A stretch of DNA of 64,000 nt from Saprospira sp. CCB-QB6 (GTDB lineage Bacteria > Bacteroidota > Bacteroidia > Chitinophagales > Saprospiraceae), in the NCBI RefSeq assembly GCF_028464065.1, contig NZ_CP116808.1, positions 2,373,501 through 2,437,500 on the forward strand. The letters run 5' to 3'. Under the pieces are notes generated by a model that saw nothing but the letters and a program-made list of their open reading frames with translations, had not been told where the DNA came from and made no database searches. A program made the translations under genes and the position numbers. Positions 28,301 through 36,683 of this stretch are shown piece after piece; the first letter of the stretch is position 1, and each line of letters begins with the position of its first letter.

Positions 28301-29777
28301 GCTTAGCCTTAGCCCCAAAGAACGCAAGGCCGAAGGGGTACAACTGACAACTTTAGAAAAGGAGATTAAAGACCTAGAAGAACGCATTAGCCGAGACTCT
28401 AAAGCCCTAAGAACGGTATTTGAACAGCAAAACCAACAACTTAATTTAGCTCAACTCAAGCAACGCTTAGGCCCAAATGAGGTGGCCATTGACTTCTTGC
28501 GCCTAGAGCGCAGCGATGAATACGGAAATATCAGCGCTCAATATTACGGAATGCTTATGCGGCCCGAATGGGAAAGTCCCAAAATGATCCCTCTTTGCCT
28601 AGAGAGCGAACTAGCGATGAGCCTACAAAATGAGGTTTCTCCTGCGGGGCTGAACTATATCACCGATGATTTGGAGAGTAACAATCTCTATTTTATGCTT
28701 TGGGAACCAATGGAGAAAGAATTGGAGGGAGCAAAAACTATCCACCTTTGCCCCACTGGACTATTAGCTAAAATTGCTTTTGCCACTTTGCGAGTAGATG
28801 ATTTCTCTCGCCTTCGCCTGATGGACCGACACGATATTGTTTATCATAGCGCCATGCGTGACCTCCTACGAAAACAGACCGCTAGCCAAAAGGCTAAAAT
28901 CTCTTTGATTGGTGGAGTGAAGTTTGACCTCAGCCAAGCCGAACTTGAAATAGTGGCGGAGGCCCAGGACGTAGAACTGCCCTTTGAGAAAATTAGAATG
29001 GGTCGTTTAGATATTCCCGATTTTGGCGCTTTCAATGAAGAAGCATTAGCGGCTAATTTGCCCGAACCCAAGGCTGGCGCCAGCCGTGGAGAAGATTTTC
29101 TCTACCTCAAAGGGACCGAAAGAGAGGTGAATGAAATTGCACAACAGTTTCAACAGGAAAGCTGGCAGGTGAATAAAATTATGGGCCTAAATGCGCTAGA
29201 AGAGACCGTAGTAGAACATATCAATAAAGAGGAACCTCAAATTTTGCATCTGGCGACTCATGGCTATTTTTTCCCTGCCAAAAAGCTAGAAACCGATTTG
29301 CGGAAAGCCTTGGCCCAAAAACAAAAGGAAAAAACTTTTGAAGAGCGGCTGGCCGAAATTGAAAACCCACTTTTTCGCTCTGGTTTGGCCCTAACCAATA
29401 TCAATTATGTCTGGAAAGGGCGAGCGCCTATCGAAGGCCTAGCCGATGGTATTTTTAGTGCCTATGAGGTGTCTAACCTCAACTTGTTCCAAACAGAATT
29501 GGTGGTCCTTTCGGCCTGTGAAACAGGCCGAGGCGATATTGATAATAATGAAGGGATTATGGGCCTTCAACGAGCATTTAAGATGGCGGGGGCGCAACGC
29601 CTTGTCATTAGCCTTTGGAAGGTGCCCGATGCGCAGACCTCGGAGCTGATGCAGCGCTTTTATCGTCATTATTTATCTTTGGGCGATTACCATAAAGCCT
29701 TCCGTTTGGCCCAAGACGAAATGCGGAAGCAGTATCGAAATCCCTATTATTGGGCCGCCTTCATTTTACTCGAGTAA
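25305..29777 (+). CDS. Secreted TPR-CHAT protein (caspase-like peptidase)
   Basis: A signal peptide (MHLRLLLTLFLILSALSSWGQ) is followed by about 1000 residues of helical and TPR repeats (clear TPRs near residues 570-930) and a C-terminal CHAT domain of about 330 residues. The caspase-type dyad is visible as H1319 in HLATHGY and C1405 in LSACETG; the closing GLQRAFKMAGAQRLVISLWKVPD and PYYWAAFIL stretches are typical. CHAT proteins are clan CD cysteine peptidases. Known bacterial examples include TPR-CHAT in CRISPR-guided caspase systems, but this one carries a signal peptide and no CRISPR genes are near, so an extracellular or periplasmic role is more likely. The next gene may be its partner (inference). 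Confidence 0.93.
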   Translation: MHLRLLLTLFLILSALSSWGQKNLGDSVLQARKALAEVELLNSKEHPNYAEKAMDLALLYYQQGLSDEPDSLVAQSLRVFGREYGAESDKFQSQLTKLEEATACYLYSDYLIETAKYAAGENSLAHLKACREQVKCHLKEEDYDAHDQSVLIAQQLEEKYPQEDLASFMAFLPPTLRKLVLLQRAFERQRGENFTDISDLIETEAKNKAERLLLQEISFLLYKALQEDEYAGVLNGSKYQCYMQVRAQLIALEEEGKGEEALSIKKKLPAEMQRFFAQEMEVRAMIAKNETNSERFYKKFKTFIEDSDQGYAYEFTDVDVMEEVDLVLKNLRKYHGGRKAPFYYQIKYIKDSQRYTDEELERRSLAEELKVIQEENNGDVSEEELDVRLKMALLAVKDQDDEVAFKAFQDLMFAATNKDLAETDFDRIFEDDYVPDNKPSYEEIYLAKIPAPWRAIVEEETKLLIADYDGDDRIPFYQLAAGGQMIKAGILVYDNGFQYVKEAIETIPLAEEEAFVQQLIPILEERPLMFYDEVYKSATTHLSLASNRKIIAAVLEFIRKKEGSIYDDDYADVLGMKARYLYAQENSKENGLAQEALATYEQALTIYEKTEGISIFYVELLEKITDKLLKDDRWDMASSQQLFERRLKGFELQDLEVYMGRYLSAHQDFANWHYNNDRFVKAEGLYKKLLLRLVDADQFDRQLVDEAEVYYRLGRIYRKTGRYVAAYEALQTARQKVAEPNGLLVQILDDFGQNLQALAQYQEAKDYFDQALVLLLELESQGRINRKEKFKDALNYIKILRHQANAMLEEGEYEQAYDIFKRIMTYEDNSKLLDFKYDASLQQALAYYYDLMYEDEKAKKYQEMALKGLKDPTELADLHLQIASFYQKRNQLPLAEKHYRQALNIDLKRLEDSYNDLPEEERLEFLRPLAKRLNAFFLFVAENPQPDLVQTALNAHFRVKGLALETSSNIRQVIYASDNVVLQNNFEEMQNLKKELARLLSLSPKERKAEGVQLTTLEKEIKDLEERISRDSKALRTVFEQQNQQLNLAQLKQRLGPNEVAIDFLRLERSDEYGNISAQYYGMLMRPEWESPKMIPLCLESELAMSLQNEVSPAGLNYITDDLESNNLYFMLWEPMEKELEGAKTIHLCPTGLLAKIAFATLRVDDFSRLRLMDRHDIVYHSAMRDLLRKQTASQKAKISLIGGVKFDLSQAELEIVAEAQDVELPFEKIRMGRLDIPDFGAFNEEALAANLPEPKAGASRGEDFLYLKGTEREVNEIAQQFQQESWQVNKIMGLNALEETVVEHINKEEPQILHLATHGYFFPAKKLETDLRKALAQKQKEKTFEERLAEIENPLFRSGLALTNINYVWKGRAPIEGLADGIFSAYEVSNLNLFQTELVVLSACETGRGDIDNNEGIMGLQRAFKMAGAQRLVISLWKVPDAQTSELMQRFYRHYLSLGDYHKAFRLAQDEMRKQYRNPYYWAAFILLE

Positions 29778-29803
29778 TTACTTTTGGGGCCAAAAATCAA
29801 TGC

Positions 29804-29958
29804 TTTGGCCCAGCCTATTTGGCCTAGCGCTGCGGAGCGGGTGGCCCGAAGGGCCAGACCCAGGCGGCAAAGCCGCCGCAGGGCCGAACAGACTTGTGAG
29901 CCCCGCAGCATAGCGGCGGCCGAGCTAGCCAAAGGCTAGCCAGCCGCAGGCCCCAAAA
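29804..29958 (-). repeat. GC-rich modular hairpin repeat, copy 10 (R)
   Basis: Reverse copy with hairpins GGCCCG-AA-GGGCC, GGCGGCAAAGCCGCC and a long outer stem GGCCGAGCTAGCC / GGCTAGCCAGCC, ending in GGCCCCAAAA. Confidence 0.9.
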
Positions 29959-30000
29959 CCATTTCCAAAACAAACATTCATTATATCTAATCGTATTCGT

Positions 30001-32010
30001 ATGAAAACTTATCTCCATTATTTTGCAGCTTTACTGCTTATTTTTACCCTAAGCCCTTCCCTAGAGGCCCAGATGATTCACGATGCCCGAAAAATTCGGG
30101 AGATGGTAGATGAAGATGGGAATTTGCTGCTGACTAAATCAACTCAATCGGAATTGATTAAATTGCTGGCTTATAACTTGGAGCGCCCTTTGGCCAAATC
30201 GGCTAGTCAAACCGATGTATTAGAAGCCTATGAAGATAATCCATTTATTGCGCCTTATTTGGATTTGGTGATGGCGGAAGACCGAGGCGTAGAGGGCGAT
30301 GGACAGCGGGCTATTGGCGATTTGGCCGGGGCCGCTAGTGGTTTGGGCATGCCTGGTTCTACTTTTATTATGGGCTTGACCGATTTCTTGGTCAATCGCA
30401 CCAAACAAGAATTGACAATTGCCTTTTTTAAGGATTTTCAGAAAAAAGTGGAGGAATCAGAGGAAATGCGCTACCTCTTTCCCACTACTTCGGCCGTTTT
30501 GCTCCAAATCGATAAGGATATTTATCGCTTCAATGCTTTTTGGGAGGTTTTGAGAGAAAGCTTTTTGACTGATCTCAATGATTTGGGCTATCATTTAGAT
30601 GATTTTGTACAGAATTCTTCTCGCATCAAGAGCCCCATGCAACGCCACATGATGAGCGACTTTTTTAAGGTGGGGGAACTCTTGCAAGAGCAGACACCAC
30701 CCGCTCAAATTGTCAGCTATATGGCAGAAGATGCCTATCTGCATGTGCTTACGCCCGAAGACGATAGTGCCGCTTTTGTGCCTGTGATGCAGCGCAACCT
30801 CAAATTGTTGGGCTTGTTTTCTAAGGCTTTAGAACAAAAGGACCAATCGGGCTATTGGGTGACGCCCAATGAGGTGGTGGACCTCGTTCGAGATACTACC
30901 TTTAATGATATTTTCTTTGGCTTGCTCTACCAAAAAGGAAAAACGTACCAATTGGAGGAGGAAAAAACATTGGGCGAAAGCCTGCTAGAGCTGCGCGGCG
31001 ATAATCTCAAGATGCGCGCCCTCGTCAATAACCTCAAACGCTTTGTCGATGAGGGCAAAAATGTGCAACGCATTGCCAAAGACATCCGCGCCAGAAAAAA
31101 TGCCCGCCGCCGAGCCAAAGGAGGCGCTACCCTAGACGAAAGCGAGAAGGAATTGGAGTTTGACGACTATTACCATTTTACTCAAGGGGTCTCGAATATG
31201 CTGCTCGAAGGCTATAACTTTAAGAAGCAGTTGGTGGGCGCAACGACGGAGCAAGATAGTATTGTAGACCGTTATTTGGGCATTGTGGGCGACCTCAATA
31301 CGCTCGGCCTCAATATCCGCAAAAAGCATTATACTTCTGCCGTAATCAATACTTTAGTCATTATTGAAAAGTTGTTGCCCCAAGATGATTATGCTTGCGA
31401 GCGCAAAAACTTGATGAAATACGGCAGCTTTATCGCTACGGCCGTACAAGCCAAATCCTCTAAAGAAGTCAGTCAGGCCATTTCGGCTTTTGCCTTGCCT
31501 CCCGGCGGCTCTGCCATCAAAAAATACTCTCGTTTTAGCGTTTCTATCAATGCTTATGTAGGGCTTTCGGCTGGACAAGAGCACTTAAACGGCATCGGTA
31601 GCAGCAGTTTTTATTCTTTGGCCACGCCTATTGGGGTCAGCTTCAACTGGGGCTTCAAAAGTGCGGGCTCAATCAGTATTTTGGCTTCTGCTATTGATCT
31701 AGGCGCCCTGACCACTTTCCGCTTTGAGGCCGAAGGAGAAGATAATGTGAGCGAATTGCCCGAGCTGAAAATGGAGAATGTTTTTGCACCAGGCGCTTAT
31801 TTGGTTTATGGTGTGCCCAAATATCCCTTGGCCATTGGCGTTGGCGCCCAACTGGGGCCCAACCTCAGAGAGGTAACCAATGCTAGCCTAAATATCGATA
31901 AAACTAGCGGTTGGCGCTGGGGCGCATTCATCGCAGTCGATATTCCCATTGTGAGCCTTTATAGCTCCAACAAATACTACAAAAAATGCTGCAAAAGCTG
32001 TAATCAGTAG
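30001..32010 (+). CDS. Large secreted protein of unknown function
   Basis: Signal peptide to about residue 23 (LSPSLEAQ). The 669-residue protein is helical for the first 520 residues, with a basic patch near 355-370 (RARKNARRRAKGG), and ends in about 150 residues with alternating hydrophobic, Gly-rich strands (INAYVGLSAGQ, PLAIGVGAQLG) that could form a beta-barrel or surface domain. The very C-terminus has a Cys cluster (KKCCKSC). I do not recognise the family. It follows the CHAT gene on the same strand with only repeat copy 10 between them and ends in a terminator; a functional link with the CHAT protein is a guess from position. Confidence 0.7.
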   Translation: MKTYLHYFAALLLIFTLSPSLEAQMIHDARKIREMVDEDGNLLLTKSTQSELIKLLAYNLERPLAKSASQTDVLEAYEDNPFIAPYLDLVMAEDRGVEGDGQRAIGDLAGAASGLGMPGSTFIMGLTDFLVNRTKQELTIAFFKDFQKKVEESEEMRYLFPTTSAVLLQIDKDIYRFNAFWEVLRESFLTDLNDLGYHLDDFVQNSSRIKSPMQRHMMSDFFKVGELLQEQTPPAQIVSYMAEDAYLHVLTPEDDSAAFVPVMQRNLKLLGLFSKALEQKDQSGYWVTPNEVVDLVRDTTFNDIFFGLLYQKGKTYQLEEEKTLGESLLELRGDNLKMRALVNNLKRFVDEGKNVQRIAKDIRARKNARRRAKGGATLDESEKELEFDDYYHFTQGVSNMLLEGYNFKKQLVGATTEQDSIVDRYLGIVGDLNTLGLNIRKKHYTSAVINTLVIIEKLLPQDDYACERKNLMKYGSFIATAVQAKSSKEVSQAISAFALPPGGSAIKKYSRFSVSINAYVGLSAGQEHLNGIGSSSFYSLATPIGVSFNWGFKSAGSISILASAIDLGALTTFRFEAEGEDNVSELPELKMENVFAPGAYLVYGVPKYPLAIGVGAQLGPNLREVTNASLNIDKTSGWRWGAFIAVDIPIVSLYSSNKYYKKCCKSCNQ

Positions 32011-32019
32011 ATAAATTAA

Positions 32020-32054
32020 AGAGAAGTGCTTCAACAAGTGCTTCTCTTTTTTTT
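32020..32054 (+). terminator. Intrinsic terminator
   Basis: AGAGAAGTGCTT-CAAC-AAGTGCTTCTCT forms a stem of about 12 pairs with two wobble pairs, followed by a run of T that runs straight into repeat copy 11. Confidence 0.85.
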
Positions 32055-32225
32055 GGGGCCCGCGGCCGCCCTGATTAGCGGGGCGGCCGCCGCTATGCTG
32101 CGGGGCTCGCTATTCGCTCGGCCCTTCGCCAGCAAGCTGGCTCGGTCTGGCCTTCGGCCACCCACTCCGCAGCGCTGGGCCATGGCTCGCTGCGCTCGCA
32201 GGCGGCTTCGCCGCCTTCTTGGACC
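32052..32225 (+). repeat. GC-rich modular hairpin repeat, copy 11 (F)
   Basis: Begins in the T-tract of the preceding terminator (TTTTGGGGCCCGCGGCCGCC...GGCGGCCGCC). Hairpin 2 is GCCAGC-AA-GCTGGC, matching copy 7 rather than its neighbours. An extra GC hairpin GGCGGCTTCGCCGCC closes the tail. Confidence 0.9.
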
Positions 32226-32277
32226 AAAAAGGACATAAAATAGCCGAATAAAGGCCTTAAACTATGGGCTAGTTCTT

Positions 32278-32285
32278 TAACTTTG
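32278..32285 (+). promoter_or_regulatory. -7 box TAACTTTG
   Basis: TAACTTTG matches TAnnTTTG, 39 bases before the ATG at 32325. No convincing -33 element. Confidence 0.45.
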
Positions 32286-32324
32286 CGGACAATTTGATGT
32301 TCAAATCAAAAAATAACCGATCAG

Positions 32325-33077
32325 ATGAAAAAGATGTCTAAAATATGGGCTGTAGCAAGCCTTTCATTAACCTTACTATTAACAGCTTGCTTTGCCATTG
32401 AACATGGCGAAGGTTTTCAGCAAATTGCCCCTGGCGGCTGGCGAGCAGTTTTCATGTTTGGCGAAGGCGAAGATGCAGAACGCATTCCTGTGCTTTTTAA
32501 CTCAATTAGCAGTAAGGAGGTAGAAAAGCCTCGTTTGTTATTCTATAATGGCGACGATAGTGTCTATTCGGATAGCCTTCGTTTTTGGGGCGATACGCTT
32601 TTTGTGTACTTTCAGGGGACCGAAAACTACTTGCAGCTCATTCGAGAAGTAGACTTGATGGAGGGCAATTATATGGTCAAAGGAGCTGCCGCTAAAGGAG
32701 CCGATTTGCCCATTAAACTCTATGCAAAGTTTAGCCGCCCCCATCGCTTTAAAGACTTACACATGTCGCCAGATCATGATATTAATGGCAATTGGGCACT
32801 AGATATTTTAGATAAAGATGAAAACCTTATTCCTGGCCAGCTTCGCCTAAAAACAGATCAAAATACAGTTTATGCCGAATTTAAATCGGCTATTAGCGAA
32901 ACGCCTATCTACCTAGAAGGAACTATCCAAAAGGATCAACTTAGACTCTCTGCTTTTACTGGTAAAGAGTTAGTCTATATCGCAGCCGACTTGAGAGATG
33001 CGACTACCTTAGGTCGGGCCAAAATTCGCTACAACCAGTTTGAATACGCTTGCTCAGCTAAAAAAATTAAGGAATAA
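32325..33077 (+). CDS. Lipoprotein resembling the N-terminal domain of TlpA-like reductases
   Basis: Lipoprotein signal with the lipobox LLTAC at about residue 22. The rest resembles the beta-rich N-terminal domain that precedes thioredoxin in Bacteroidota TlpA proteins: GGWRAVFMFGEG...ERIPVLF, FYNGDDSVYSD, FWGDTLFVYF, RFKDL and INGNWALDIL occur in the expected order. The thioredoxin domain with its CxxC is absent, so it is a stand-alone version with unknown role at the membrane. The gene's stop abuts the start of the next gene, so the two are translationally linked. Confidence 0.65.
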   Translation: MKKMSKIWAVASLSLTLLLTACFAIEHGEGFQQIAPGGWRAVFMFGEGEDAERIPVLFNSISSKEVEKPRLLFYNGDDSVYSDSLRFWGDTLFVYFQGTENYLQLIREVDLMEGNYMVKGAAAKGADLPIKLYAKFSRPHRFKDLHMSPDHDINGNWALDILDKDENLIPGQLRLKTDQNTVYAEFKSAISETPIYLEGTIQKDQLRLSAFTGKELVYIAADLRDATTLGRAKIRYNQFEYACSAKKIKE

Positions 33078-33691
33078 TGTTGCTATTTGCCTTACTCGGA
33101 AGCCTACTTTTAGTGGGATTGGGCAGCTATTTTTTATTGGCCTACTGGAATAAAAGACAAGAGCGGGCCATGCAAATTCAATGGCAATTTCTTTTAGATG
33201 AATATCAGGCCCAAAGTATAGAAGCTGAACAAGATGAGGCCTTTTTTCGTCTGGCCGCAAAAGGCGAACTCGCAGGCTTCCCGCTCTATATGGAACAATA
33301 CAGCCGCAGCGCTATTAAAGCCGATAATTATCAGTTTTGTATAGAATTGACGCTCCCCCAAAGCTTCCCTAAAACCTATTTGGGCCAAGAAACTTTACTC
33401 AGCCAAATCCAATCGGAAATGGGCTGGATAGATATCCAAATTGGGGAAGCCAAACTTGATGAGCATTTTTTGCTCCGCTCAGAAGAAGAGGCTTTTATCC
33501 ATAAGTTACTAGATGAAGAACTCATTCATCAACTCCTGCGCTTAGAACGCCATTGGAAGGGGCATTTTGAATGGGAGGAAAATAGGATTCGCTTTGAGGC
33601 CTCTGCCGTTTTATTGGATGCCAATGACCTGAAATGGGCTAAATCTATGTTGAAACTCATGACTTTATTGGCCCAAAAGACTTTGTTATAG
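33077..33691 (+). CDS. Membrane-anchored protein of unknown function
   Basis: The ATG follows the stop of the previous gene directly. One N-terminal membrane helix (residues 2-22, LLFALLGSLLLVGLGSYFLL) is followed by a basic stop and a soluble domain of about 180 residues that is probably alpha/beta (ELAGFPLYMEQY, NYQFCIELTLPQSF, RIRFEASAVLLD). I do not recognise the family. The tight coupling suggests it works with the TlpA-N-like lipoprotein in the envelope. Confidence 0.65.
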   Translation: MLLFALLGSLLLVGLGSYFLLAYWNKRQERAMQIQWQFLLDEYQAQSIEAEQDEAFFRLAAKGELAGFPLYMEQYSRSAIKADNYQFCIELTLPQSFPKTYLGQETLLSQIQSEMGWIDIQIGEAKLDEHFLLRSEEEAFIHKLLDEELIHQLLRLERHWKGHFEWEENRIRFEASAVLLDANDLKWAKSMLKLMTLLAQKTLL

Positions 33692-33892
33692 CCCAAATCT
33701 ATCTTTTTGTCGAATAAAAAGGAATTATCTGTTGATCAGAAGGAAAGCTTAAGGCCATGGCAATATTTTTGAAGAAAATGTTAAGAAATTTGCCCACTGA
33801 CTAAGCAATTAAGAATAGTTCTACGTTATAGCAATATACCTACAATTGTAGCGCTTATTTTTTATACCTTAGCTGCTCAACTCATTACATCT

Positions 33893-34840
33893 ATGAAGTA
33901 TATATATGGACCTTTAGTCCTCCTCTTATTCTGTCTGTATAGCTGCCAGCCAGAATTGAATGATGCAGCGGCGCTCAGCCAAATTCCGGCTGAACATGCA
34001 GCGCCAGAAGAGCAGCTTTCAAGGCCAGTTACTACTATGGCCGATAGCATTTCCTTGCGCCTAGAAATGAAGGAACACTCTATTGAAATTGCTATGCAAG
34101 AAGAAGAGTTGGGCCAAAAGAAATTATCGGCAGAACGTTTGGCCGCTTTGCGTGCTTGGTGGAAACAATTGCCCGAAAATGTACAGCAGCAAATTCAAAG
34201 AAAAGAAGTAGAATTAGAGCTGGTCACTCAACTTAGTTCTACCGATGAGGCCAAGATGCAGCCCGAACAAACGGATCCGCAAATTGAGCAAACAGGAGAG
34301 GCCCTAGAAGAAATTATTGGCAGCAGTCCAGATATGACCTTTCGAGTAAATACTACTTTGCTCAATAAAACAGCAGAAGTGGCCAGCACAGAAGGCTCGA
34401 CCTCCATTCATATTCTGAAGAAAGTAGCTACAGATTTGAAAAGCTTTGACCATGAAATCCATTTGTTGAGCAGCAATATTCGTCAAACTAATTTGCAGAG
34501 TATGCAACAATGGTGGATGTCTTTGCCCGAAGACTTGCAGCTAAAAATTCAACAAGGAGATTTGCGTGTGGATCTTAGTGCAGTAGCTTTGGACCGTGGA
34601 GTAGAAGCCGCAGAACTGCTAGGAGAGAAATCACACCAACAGGCGCTTTTAATGGGAGATTTATTGCAACAAATTGTGGGCTATTACCACCAAGATGGAC
34701 AAAATTATCCCTTGGGCCGCATTCGCACCCAAGCCCTTATTGAGCCTTATCAAGAAGAGATGAAGCTAGACGAAAATGTGAATACACTTATTCGCCTACA
34801 ATTGCGCCCAGCGCATGAATTGCCTGCGGGGCCAATTTAA
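33893..34840 (+). CDS. Lipoprotein with an internal duplication, unknown function
   Basis: Signal peptide and lipobox CLYSC put the anchor Cys at about residue 18. Two similar halves can be seen: LAALRAWWKQLPENVQQQIQ at about 83-102 and LQSMQQWWMSLPEDLQLKIQ at about 203-222, each followed by an acidic, beta-prone stretch. The conserved W-W-x-x-L-P-E core suggests a small repeated domain of about 100 residues. The N-terminal linker is rich in Glu, Ala and Gln. I do not recognise the family. The 201 bases before it contain no gene I can support; a strong terminator follows. Confidence 0.65.
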   Translation: MKYIYGPLVLLLFCLYSCQPELNDAAALSQIPAEHAAPEEQLSRPVTTMADSISLRLEMKEHSIEIAMQEEELGQKKLSAERLAALRAWWKQLPENVQQQIQRKEVELELVTQLSSTDEAKMQPEQTDPQIEQTGEALEEIIGSSPDMTFRVNTTLLNKTAEVASTEGSTSIHILKKVATDLKSFDHEIHLLSSNIRQTNLQSMQQWWMSLPEDLQLKIQQGDLRVDLSAVALDRGVEAAELLGEKSHQQALLMGDLLQQIVGYYHQDGQNYPLGRIRTQALIEPYQEEMKLDENVNTLIRLQLRPAHELPAGPI

Positions 34841-34862
34841 TCCCCAGGCGCACTAAACGCAA

Positions 34863-34898
34863 AGCGAGCTCAGCCATTTGGCTGAGCTCGCTTTTTTT
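34863..34898 (+). terminator. Strong intrinsic terminator
   Basis: Perfect 13-bp stem AGCGAGCTCAGCC / GGCTGAGCTCGCT with loop ATTT and a run of seven T. Confidence 0.95.
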
Positions 34899-34899
34899 G

Positions 34900-35018
34900 T
34901 GGCCCAGCGCTGTGGAGCAGGGCGGCGCAGCCGCAGACCAAGGCGCTTTAGCGCCGCAGGGCCGAGCGACTAGCGAGCTGCGCAACATAGCGCCGCAGCT
35001 TGCTGCGGGGGCCCCAAA
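34900..35018 (-). repeat. GC-rich modular hairpin repeat, copy 12 (R)
   Basis: Directly follows the T-tract of the terminator. Hairpin 3 is GGCGGC-GCA-GCCGC instead of GGCC/GGCC, and hairpin 2 is GGCGC-TTTA-GCGCC; both stems are compensated variants. Ends in GGGGGCCCCAAAT. Confidence 0.9.
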
Positions 35019-35029
35019 TCTTTAATAAA

Positions 35030-35416
35030 TTATTTTGCCTCGAACCAAAGAGGACTTTCATCAAAGCGTTGGCCGTTGTAGTTGAAGCAAATTTCTTGGC
35101 CTGGCTCAATATCCTCGCCCGCATAAACATCAATAGATTGGCCATCTTTGTTCATTTGATAATAGGCGTTGGGCTGATAAGAATGATTGTATAAAGAGCC
35201 GTAACCAAGGGCAATAGCAGCCTGTTTGCCCTGATCGTCCCAGAGGAAATAGTAGTCGTGCAAAAAGGTTTGATGAATCTTTTCTCGATCTTCATTGGAG
35301 AGGACCAGCACGGGGCAGATCTCAATAAGGGTATCTTTGGGAATATAATCGGCGGTAAAAACGCCGCGGCCGCCCTTGGGGCTATCTTTAAAATAGATAA
35401 AGTCTAATCGTTGCAT
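35030..35416 (-). CDS. SET-domain protein (putative lysine methyltransferase)
   Basis: The 128 residues form a minimal SET domain: GGRGVFTADYIPKDT near the N-terminus, the GYGSLYNHSYQPNA motif (with the N-H-S substrate/AdoMet core) and GQEICFNYNG near the end. SET proteins transfer methyl groups from AdoMet to lysines; the substrate here is unknown. It begins 1 base after the stop of the LolE-like permease gene and is the last gene of the rbfA operon. SET proteins of this small type are widespread in Bacteroidota. Confidence 0.85.
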   Translation of the reverse strand: MQRLDFIYFKDSPKGGRGVFTADYIPKDTLIEICPVLVLSNEDREKIHQTFLHDYYFLWDDQGKQAAIALGYGSLYNHSYQPNAYYQMNKDGQSIDVYAGEDIEPGQEICFNYNGQRFDESPLWFEAK

Positions 35417-35417
35417 C

Positions 35418-36668
35418 TTAATCGGCTTGATTTGGTCCAGAACTAATGCGGCTAGCTCGCAAGGCTGGCAAATAAGCGGCTCCAGTTCCTATAATTAAAA
35501 CAGTAATAATGACAATCAGAAAGTCGCTTAGGCGCATGCTCACGGGATAGGATTGCACCACAAAGTTGCTGCCGGCCCCTTCTAGGGCCACCAAGCCAAA
35601 TTCTTGCTGCAAAATGCAAAGCAAAACGGCCATTAGGCAGCCACCAACAAGGCCAAAGGCAGAGAGCAAAAATCCCTCGGCCAAAAAGATGTTGCGCAAA
35701 AGCGATTTTTGGGCGCCCATGGCTTGTAAGTGGGCTATGTCGGCCTTTTTTTCAAGGACCAGCATCCAAAGCGCTCCCACCATATTAAAGGCAACCAAAA
35801 CCAGGGTGAAGGCAAAAATCAGAAAGCCCACCCATTTTTCCATATTGGTAATTTTATAAAAGGCCTCGTCTTGCTCGTAGCGGTTTTGGACCTTAAAATT
35901 GGGCCCCATGATTTCCTGAACGGCCGCTTGAACGGCCTGTTCATTGGCGCCAGGCCGCAAACGCAGCTCCAAAGCCGAGATTTCTCCTGCCTTATAAGCC
36001 AATAAATCTTGGACAAAAGCTAGGGGCAAAATGGCCATATTATCATAGTCAATCTGCCGAACCGCATAAATAGCCCCTGGATAAAAGTTCCGCTTGCGAA
36101 AAGGCTCTCCCGTTGTGGCCGTATACTTTTTGAGCTCTCTTTTGGGCATGAAAATCTTTACGGGCCGATCGCGCAGTGCCCGAACCCCTAAAGTATGCTC
36201 CAAAGTAGCGCCTAGCAAGCCCACGGGCTGGCTATCATCGGCAAAGTCTTTGGGCAAAGGCCGCTTGCCCCGCTCAATGCAGGTGTCCAAGCTCAAGACC
36301 TCCCAAAAACTAGGGTCTACCCCTTTTAGACTGCCCAAATTTTGCCGGCCCTCATACTCAAAAAGGGCAATTTCTTCTAAGGTCTGACTGAGGGCCAAAA
36401 TGTCGGGATGATCTTGCAAACGCAAAATTTGCTCTTCTTCAGGCTGAAAGACTTTGCCCTCTATGGGCGAAACCAACAGCTCGGGTTTGAAGCTATTCAT
36501 CAGGCTTTGAAGCAATTCTTCAAAGCCGTTAAAGACCGACATAATGACCAATAGGGCCATGCTCCCCAGGCCAATCCCGAAAACCGAGATGGCAGAGATC
36601 AAATGAATGGCATTGGTCGATTTCTTAGAAAAAATATAGCGCAGGGCAATCCAAAAGGCTAAACGCAT
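35418..36668 (-). CDS. FtsX/LolC-E-like ABC transporter permease
   Basis: Four membrane segments in the FtsX-family layout: one near residues 20-45 (LISAISVFGIGLGSMALLVIM), a large periplasmic domain (about 50-270), then three helices near 275-400. The N-terminal RYIFSKKSTNAIHLIS motif is typical of lipoprotein-releasing LolC/LolE permeases. In Bacteroidota this gene usually follows rbfA, as here, 15 bases downstream, while its ATPase is encoded elsewhere. Probable role: release of lipoproteins from the inner membrane or a related envelope process. Confidence 0.88.
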   Translation of the reverse strand: MRLAFWIALRYIFSKKSTNAIHLISAISVFGIGLGSMALLVIMSVFNGFEELLQSLMNSFKPELLVSPIEGKVFQPEEEQILRLQDHPDILALSQTLEEIALFEYEGRQNLGSLKGVDPSFWEVLSLDTCIERGKRPLPKDFADDSQPVGLLGATLEHTLGVRALRDRPVKIFMPKRELKKYTATTGEPFRKRNFYPGAIYAVRQIDYDNMAILPLAFVQDLLAYKAGEISALELRLRPGANEQAVQAAVQEIMGPNFKVQNRYEQDEAFYKITNMEKWVGFLIFAFTLVLVAFNMVGALWMLVLEKKADIAHLQAMGAQKSLLRNIFLAEGFLLSAFGLVGGCLMAVLLCILQQEFGLVALEGAGSNFVVQSYPVSMRLSDFLIVIITVLIIGTGAAYLPALRASRISSGPNQAD

Positions 36669-36683
36669 AATAAGTTGGGGAAT

